Positions 59,980-64,000 of a stretch of 64,000 nucleotides of DNA are shown here, piece by piece. Within the stretch, counting starts at the first letter, position 1; each line of letters starts with the position of its first letter. Position numbers and translations under genes: made by a program. The stretch covers positions 62,001 through 126,000 of the forward strand of contig CAJUQJ010000007.1 in the NCBI GenBank assembly GCA_910588215.1. The letters run 5' to 3'. Under the pieces are notes generated by a model. The model ran no database searches. It saw only the letters and a program-made list of their open reading frames with translations, and had not been told where the DNA came from. The stretch is from an uncultured Lachnospiraceae bacterium. GTDB taxonomy: Bacteria; Bacillota; Clostridia; Lachnospirales; Lachnospiraceae.

Positions 59980-60126
59980 ATCTGTCGGAGGAATTTTGAC
60001 GGGAGCGACTGACGGGACGTGAACAATAACGTTAAAGGCGGTGAAGATGTATCTGTTGAAAATGGGGGGCGGAATACGATCCGCCCTTCCATGGAAAGGG
60101 GAGCTATGAAGACATCGGGGGTGAAA

Positions 60127-61050
60127 ATGCAAAGTATTAAAATGGAACCGTTCGGAAAAAGAGTGTTAAAGTATCGTGCGTTGATCGTGATGATCTTGCC
60201 GGCGCTGCTTTTCTTTGGGATTTTCTGTTATGTGCCGATGTACGGCGTGGTGCTGGCGTTTAAGGATTACAGCATTTCCAAAGGAATCATGGGCAGCGAC
60301 TGGGTAGGGCTTTATTATTTTAACAGGCTGTTTTCCAGTGACAGATTTTGGGAGGTTCTGGGCAATACGCTTGTCATAAGTCTCTTGAAACTGGTGATCG
60401 GTTTTTTTCCACCCATCCTTTTTGCGCTGTTGCTGAACGAGATCAAGACGAAATGGTTTAAGAAGTTGACACAGACGGCTTCTTATCTTCCGTATTTTAT
60501 ATCATGGATTGTTATGGCGGGTATCATCAGGGAAATGTTTTCGGCTAACGGCGTCGTCAATCAGATTGTGACGGCGTTTGGCGGGGAAGCGCAGATCTGG
60601 CTCAGCAAGAAAGAATATTTCAGGGCGATTCTTGTCAGTACGGATATCTGGAAAGGGTTCGGCTGGGGATCCATTATTTACATATCGGCTCTTTCGGGTA
60701 TTGACCCGCAGCTGTACGAGGCGGCTTCGCTGGACGGAGCCGGCAGGTTTAAGAAGATGCTCTATATCACACTTCCCGGTCTGGTGCCGGTGATCACGAT
60801 CAATCTGATCCTGTCCATGGGCGGCGTGCTGAATGCAGGGTTCGACCAGATCTTTAACCTTGTAAATCCCTCTGTGAAAAGCGTGGCGGATATTATCGAT
60901 ACTTATGTCTATGAGCTGGGTATCCAGAAACGGGATTATTCTCTTTCCACGGCGGTGGGGCTTTTTAAGTCGGTGATTGCGCTGATTATGGTGCTGGGTA
61001 CGAACTTTGCGGCGAAGAAGATTAATGGTGAGGAATTTACCCTTTGGTAG
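60127..61050 (+). CDS. Sugar ABC transporter permease, LplB type (locus 2)
   Basis: 307 aa from this start. Six helices; first helix ALIVMILPALLFFGIFCYVP and the following MYGVVLAFKDYSISKG are LplB-like; EAA loop EAASLDGAGRFKKMLYITLPG. Start choice is uncertain: GTG 60019 and ATGs 60091 and 60106 are in frame, but GGGGG at 60117-60121 gives the best site for ATG 60127, and the extra residues look unlike the family. It forms the channel with the next gene. Confidence 0.88.
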   Translation: MQSIKMEPFGKRVLKYRALIVMILPALLFFGIFCYVPMYGVVLAFKDYSISKGIMGSDWVGLYYFNRLFSSDRFWEVLGNTLVISLLKLVIGFFPPILFALLLNEIKTKWFKKLTQTASYLPYFISWIVMAGIIREMFSANGVVNQIVTAFGGEAQIWLSKKEYFRAILVSTDIWKGFGWGSIIYISALSGIDPQLYEAASLDGAGRFKKMLYITLPGLVPVITINLILSMGGVLNAGFDQIFNLVNPSVKSVADIIDTYVYELGIQKRDYSLSTAVGLFKSVIALIMVLGTNFAAKKINGEEFTLW

Positions 61051-61068
61051 GGAGAGGAGGAAGCGATA

Positions 61069-61959
61069 ATGAAGAGAAAAATGACAGCGGGTAATCTTAT
61101 ATTTACTGTCTTTAATACCTGCCTGATGCTGTTCGTGATTATGATCACGATTTATCCCTTCTGGAATCAGTTTATCCTGTCCTTTGCAAAAAGGGAGTAT
61201 CTGTATTCCGTGGAGGCACAATGGTATCCGAAGAGCTTTGATCTTTCCAGCTACAAAGTGCTCCTGCATTATAAGGATATCTGGAGGGGCTATGGCAATA
61301 CGATTCTAAGAACAGCCGTGGGGACGGCCTTCAGTCTGCTTGTTACGGCTATGGCATCCTATCCGCTGACGAAGAAGGATTTTCCGTGCAATAAGGGAAT
61401 TACATTTCTGATTCTGTTTACCATGCTGTTTTCCGGCGGCCTGATTCCGGGTTATCTACTGATCACACAGCAGCTGCACTTAACGAATTCTTTCTGGGCA
61501 TTGATCCTGCCGGGGCTGGCGACACCCTACAATATTTTTATCATGCGGAATTTCTTCCTGTCGGTGCCGAATTCTCTGGAAGAGTCAGCCAGGATTGACG
61601 GCGCGGGCTATACGCGGATCTTCTGGCAGATCATTATGCCGCTCTCCAAGCCGGTTCTGGTGACGGTAGGATTATGGATTGCGGTGGGGCACTGGCAGGC
61701 ATGGTACGATAATCTGCTGTATCTGCAGAAGCCCGATAAGTGGGGGCTGCAGATGATCCTGAGGGAACTTCTTGTGAATAATCAGCAGAGTAATATTACA
61801 CAGACCGTGAAGAATACTTTCGGCACTGCCGGAGCGGTAGATGAAAGACAGTTAAAGAGCGCGGTCATTGTGATTTCAATCCTGCCGATGGTGATTCTGT
61901 ATCCGTTTCTGCAGAAATTTATGAATAAGGGAATCATCATTGGTGCGGTGAAAGGCTGA
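61069..61959 (+). CDS. Sugar ABC transporter permease, YtcP type (locus 2)
   Basis: 296 aa, six helices. Central FSGGLIPGYLLITQQLHLTN, EAA-like loop EESARIDGAGYTRIFWQIIMP, and family ending KFMNKGIIIGAVKG. AGGAGG at 61055-61060 precedes the ATG, 18 bp after the first permease. Again no ATPase gene follows. Confidence 0.92.
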   Translation: MKRKMTAGNLIFTVFNTCLMLFVIMITIYPFWNQFILSFAKREYLYSVEAQWYPKSFDLSSYKVLLHYKDIWRGYGNTILRTAVGTAFSLLVTAMASYPLTKKDFPCNKGITFLILFTMLFSGGLIPGYLLITQQLHLTNSFWALILPGLATPYNIFIMRNFFLSVPNSLEESARIDGAGYTRIFWQIIMPLSKPVLVTVGLWIAVGHWQAWYDNLLYLQKPDKWGLQMILRELLVNNQQSNITQTVKNTFGTAGAVDERQLKSAVIVISILPMVILYPFLQKFMNKGIIIGAVKG

Positions 61960-62053
61960 GGATACGCCATGCCGACAGTATGACGGCAATTGTGACAAAG
62001 CGACAGGATGCAGAAGACTGTGAGATAAAGAGCGCTTCGAAACGGAGGGAAGA

Positions 62054-64000
62054 ATGAGCGGGAAAGTATGGTTACAAAATCAGAATATGACGGTAGTCTT
62101 TGGTGCGGATGGAAGCGGGATCCGTTCCCTTACTTCTCCATATGACGGACATAAGGCGGATTTTGTGCTGACGCCGGAGGAATTTCCGGAGTATGACGTG
62201 GAGGACTGCCAGTGGCCTGGCAATATAGGCGGTGTGTTTACCACAGGGCAGGAGCGATATTGTTTTTCCACAGGCGCACTTAAGGCGCAGGCCGAGGTGA
62301 CGCAGGAAGAGAACAGAATCAGAATAGAGTATCCGGCGATAAAGGACGACAAAGGCGGACGGATTCTGTCTTTGGCATCGGACTTTTGGATGGAAAAAGA
62401 AATGCTGCGCTGGACGGTCAGCCTTACGAACCGTTCGGACGGGGAGGCGCTTTTTACGGATCTGAATCTGCCGCTTCTGATGAATCAGTATTTTCGAAAC
62501 GACGAAGATTTTAAATATGACCGCTGTGCTTTGCGCCACACCTGTATTACGGGGCATTCTTCTTATCTGTACTGGGAGAAATCCAGCGGTAATGGGCCGG
62601 CGCTGCTTCTGGCGCCGTTGGGGGATGAGGGACTGACAGACCTGAGGCCGGAAGAGGACAATGTGTTGTTTGGACAGCGGTACGGCTCCGGTTATGGTTA
62701 CGAAGGTCTGGTTCGGGCATATGTGGCCTCGGAGCGTTCCATGATCGGTCCGGATGTGAGCTGCCGGATTCGTCTGCGGCCCGGGGAAAAGAGAGAATTA
62801 TCGTTTATGCTGACCTTTTTAGAGTCGGCGGAACAGATCTGCGACAGGCTGGCATCGTTTGGTCTGACGGTTTTGCGGGCGGTGCCAGGCATGGTGGGAC
62901 CGATCAGCGATGATTTTCTGGTCATGACAAAACCTGCGGCGGCCGGTTTGTCTGTATGCGCGCCAGAAGATCAGGTATTGGAAAGCTATGAGAAGAACGG
63001 ATGGAAGATTAGCCGGATCCGGTTCGGCGGATACGGTAAAAGATATGTGCAGGTAGTAAATGGCGGCGGCACGGCGCGCTATTGTTTCTTCGGCACGGAG
63101 GACGTTGGGGATATGATCCGGAAGCATGCCGGTTTTATTGCAACGAATCATCTGGAAACGGACGAGACGGATCCCTGTTATCACGGTCTTTTGATGTGGG
63201 ATATGGTGAATCACAGACGGATCAACAGTACCTTTAATCCCTACCATGAGGATTGGTGGAGAGGAGGCAGCGACGACCCGGGACTGGCCAGCGGCCTTTT
63301 CCTGTCGGAGAAGAACGTATACCTGCCGGCAGAGGAAGAGATCCGTGTGCTTCATGTGTTTGTGGAAGATTTTCTGGTGAAAAGGCTGACGGAGCAGCCG
63401 GGATGGCGCGTCCATCGGATGGTGCCATGGTATACCATGTTTGAGCCGTGGGCGGGAAAGGGTGCGGATGATGTCTGGCGTGCCTTCAACTATGTGCATG
63501 TGATCAATATCCTGTACAATATGTACAGGATACAGAAAGCAGGAAGTCTGAAAGAACTGCGTTCAGCATCGGAATATCTTGTGATGGCATATGAATATAC
63601 GATGGCCATGTTTCGTTATTGGATGTTTCCGGACGGCGTAGGGGCGACGCAGTACGGCAATATGGGTGAGATGACGCTGCCGCTTATGTTGGAGGAGAGT
63701 CTGCGGGAAGAAGGCATGGAGCGGGAGGCAGAGCAGCTGAAAAATATTTTTGACACAAAAGCGGCTTTTTTCGCTTCAAAGACATATCCCTTCGGGTCGG
63801 AGATGGTGTATGACTCCACGGCTTTTGAAGCGGTGTACGCTTACGGTAAGCGTATCGGCAGCGAACATATCATGAACTGTGCGGCGAAAGCCGCCTATGC
63901 GAACCGGGGCAAACAGCCGGTGTGGTTTCTGTACAATACAGATCTGCGGGCCGGAGGAGATACAGGCTGGAACAGCAGCTATATGACGCAGCTGGGAGCA
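62054..64000 (+). CDS. Large carbohydrate-locus protein, possible (alpha/alpha)-barrel hydrolase; cut by window end
   Basis: 649 codons are visible and the frame is open at the window end. No signal peptide. The first 270 residues are beta-rich (SGKVWLQNQNMTVVFGADGSG at the start, then FTNRSDGE-like strands); from about 380 the sequence turns helical with aromatic-rich segments (NPYHEDWWRGGSDDPGLASG, PWYTMFEPWAGKGADDVWRAF, MAYEYTMAMFRYWMFPDGVGA). This order recalls DUF5695-type or six-hairpin glycosidase-like proteins, but I cannot fix catalytic residues. GGAGGGAAG before ATG. As last gene of the locus it probably acts on the imported glycan. Confidence 0.65.
   Translation, partial: MSGKVWLQNQNMTVVFGADGSGIRSLTSPYDGHKADFVLTPEEFPEYDVEDCQWPGNIGGVFTTGQERYCFSTGALKAQAEVTQEENRIRIEYPAIKDDKGGRILSLASDFWMEKEMLRWTVSLTNRSDGEALFTDLNLPLLMNQYFRNDEDFKYDRCALRHTCITGHSSYLYWEKSSGNGPALLLAPLGDEGLTDLRPEEDNVLFGQRYGSGYGYEGLVRAYVASERSMIGPDVSCRIRLRPGEKRELSFMLTFLESAEQICDRLASFGLTVLRAVPGMVGPISDDFLVMTKPAAAGLSVCAPEDQVLESYEKNGWKISRIRFGGYGKRYVQVVNGGGTARYCFFGTEDVGDMIRKHAGFIATNHLETDETDPCYHGLLMWDMVNHRRINSTFNPYHEDWWRGGSDDPGLASGLFLSEKNVYLPAEEEIRVLHVFVEDFLVKRLTEQPGWRVHRMVPWYTMFEPWAGKGADDVWRAFNYVHVINILYNMYRIQKAGSLKELRSASEYLVMAYEYTMAMFRYWMFPDGVGATQYGNMGEMTLPLMLEESLREEGMEREAEQLKNIFDTKAAFFASKTYPFGSEMVYDSTAFEAVYAYGKRIGSEHIMNCAAKAAYANRGKQPVWFLYNTDLRAGGDTGWNSSYMTQLGA

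Noticed and set aside
58711..60132. Long minus-strand frame opposite the second sugar-binding lipoprotein
   Set aside because: Antisense shadow caused by codon bias; the plus strand has lipobox, fold motifs and a promoter.
1..64000. tRNA genes in the divIC-spoIIE interval as in Bacillus, or anywhere else
   Set aside because: No cloverleaf with TTCRANNC and matching acceptor stem was found by eye; the interval holds a palindromic repeat instead.

Overview
The window reads as chromosome of a spore-forming, gut-type Lachnospiraceae (Clostridia). The evidence is the Firmicutes order mazG-hup-rqcP-yabP-yabQ-divIC-spoIIE-tilS-hpt-ftsH, a CotS-like spore kinase fold protein, a class B sortase, LplB/YtcP-type sugar permeases without a local ATPase, GHKL/LytTR signalling, and strong AGGAGG ribosome binding sites. 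The genus cannot be fixed from the sequence. No rRNA, tRNA or CRISPR array was found.

Layout. 0-8.5 kb: rubredoxin-glutamate synthase-like flavoprotein, O-antigen-ligase-like membrane protein, amidase, sortase B, GH127 arabinofuranosidase, CCA-adding enzyme. 8.5-20 kb: spore coat-type protein, PEGA lipoprotein, then the conserved division/sporulation/housekeeping block ending in ftsH, followed by a candidate small RNA. 20-31 kb: GH13 amylase-type enzyme, an AT-rich BlaI/BlaR-like pair behind a consensus promoter and operator, an OmpR two-component operon with a third membrane gene, C39-like peptidase, a decayed Ig-like surface protein, Hsp20 and ROK fructokinase. 31-40 kb: a beta-fructoside-type sugar locus (LacI, YesL, unknown membrane protein; divergent permease-permease-lipoprotein operon; GH32). 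40-45 kb: zinc-ribbon/DUF5685/J-domain trio, DUF3892 protein, AAA-ATPase with a nuclease-like tail. 45-56 kb: two FtsX-type ABC modules, an OmpR two-component system between them, and a LytTR/GHKL pair on the other strand. 57-64 kb: second LacI/sugar ABC locus and a large unrecognised carbohydrate-locus protein cut by the window end.

How parts fit together. The 31-40 kb locus plus the fructokinase at 30.4 kb would take up, cleave and phosphorylate fructose-containing sugars (inference). The 57-64 kb locus is a parallel importer controlled by its own LacI protein, with operators visible around a consensus promoter. The 45-56 kb cluster looks like peptide sensing/antibiotic-stress efflux.

Most unusual are the repeats. 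A 195-bp element with terminal inverted repeats and 8-9 bp target duplications is present three times. Two copies, identical at 193 of 195 positions, lie in opposite orientation on either side of the sugar ABC operon, so the 4-kb segment could invert by recombination. The lipoprotein gene in that same segment carries a run of 12 G right after its lipid-Cys codon, a slippage-prone on/off switch. Four other dispersed repeat families, one further MITE and several gene remnants (acetyltransferase, MFS transporter, Ig-like surface protein, zinc ribbon, one unknown) show a chromosome with active small-element turnover.
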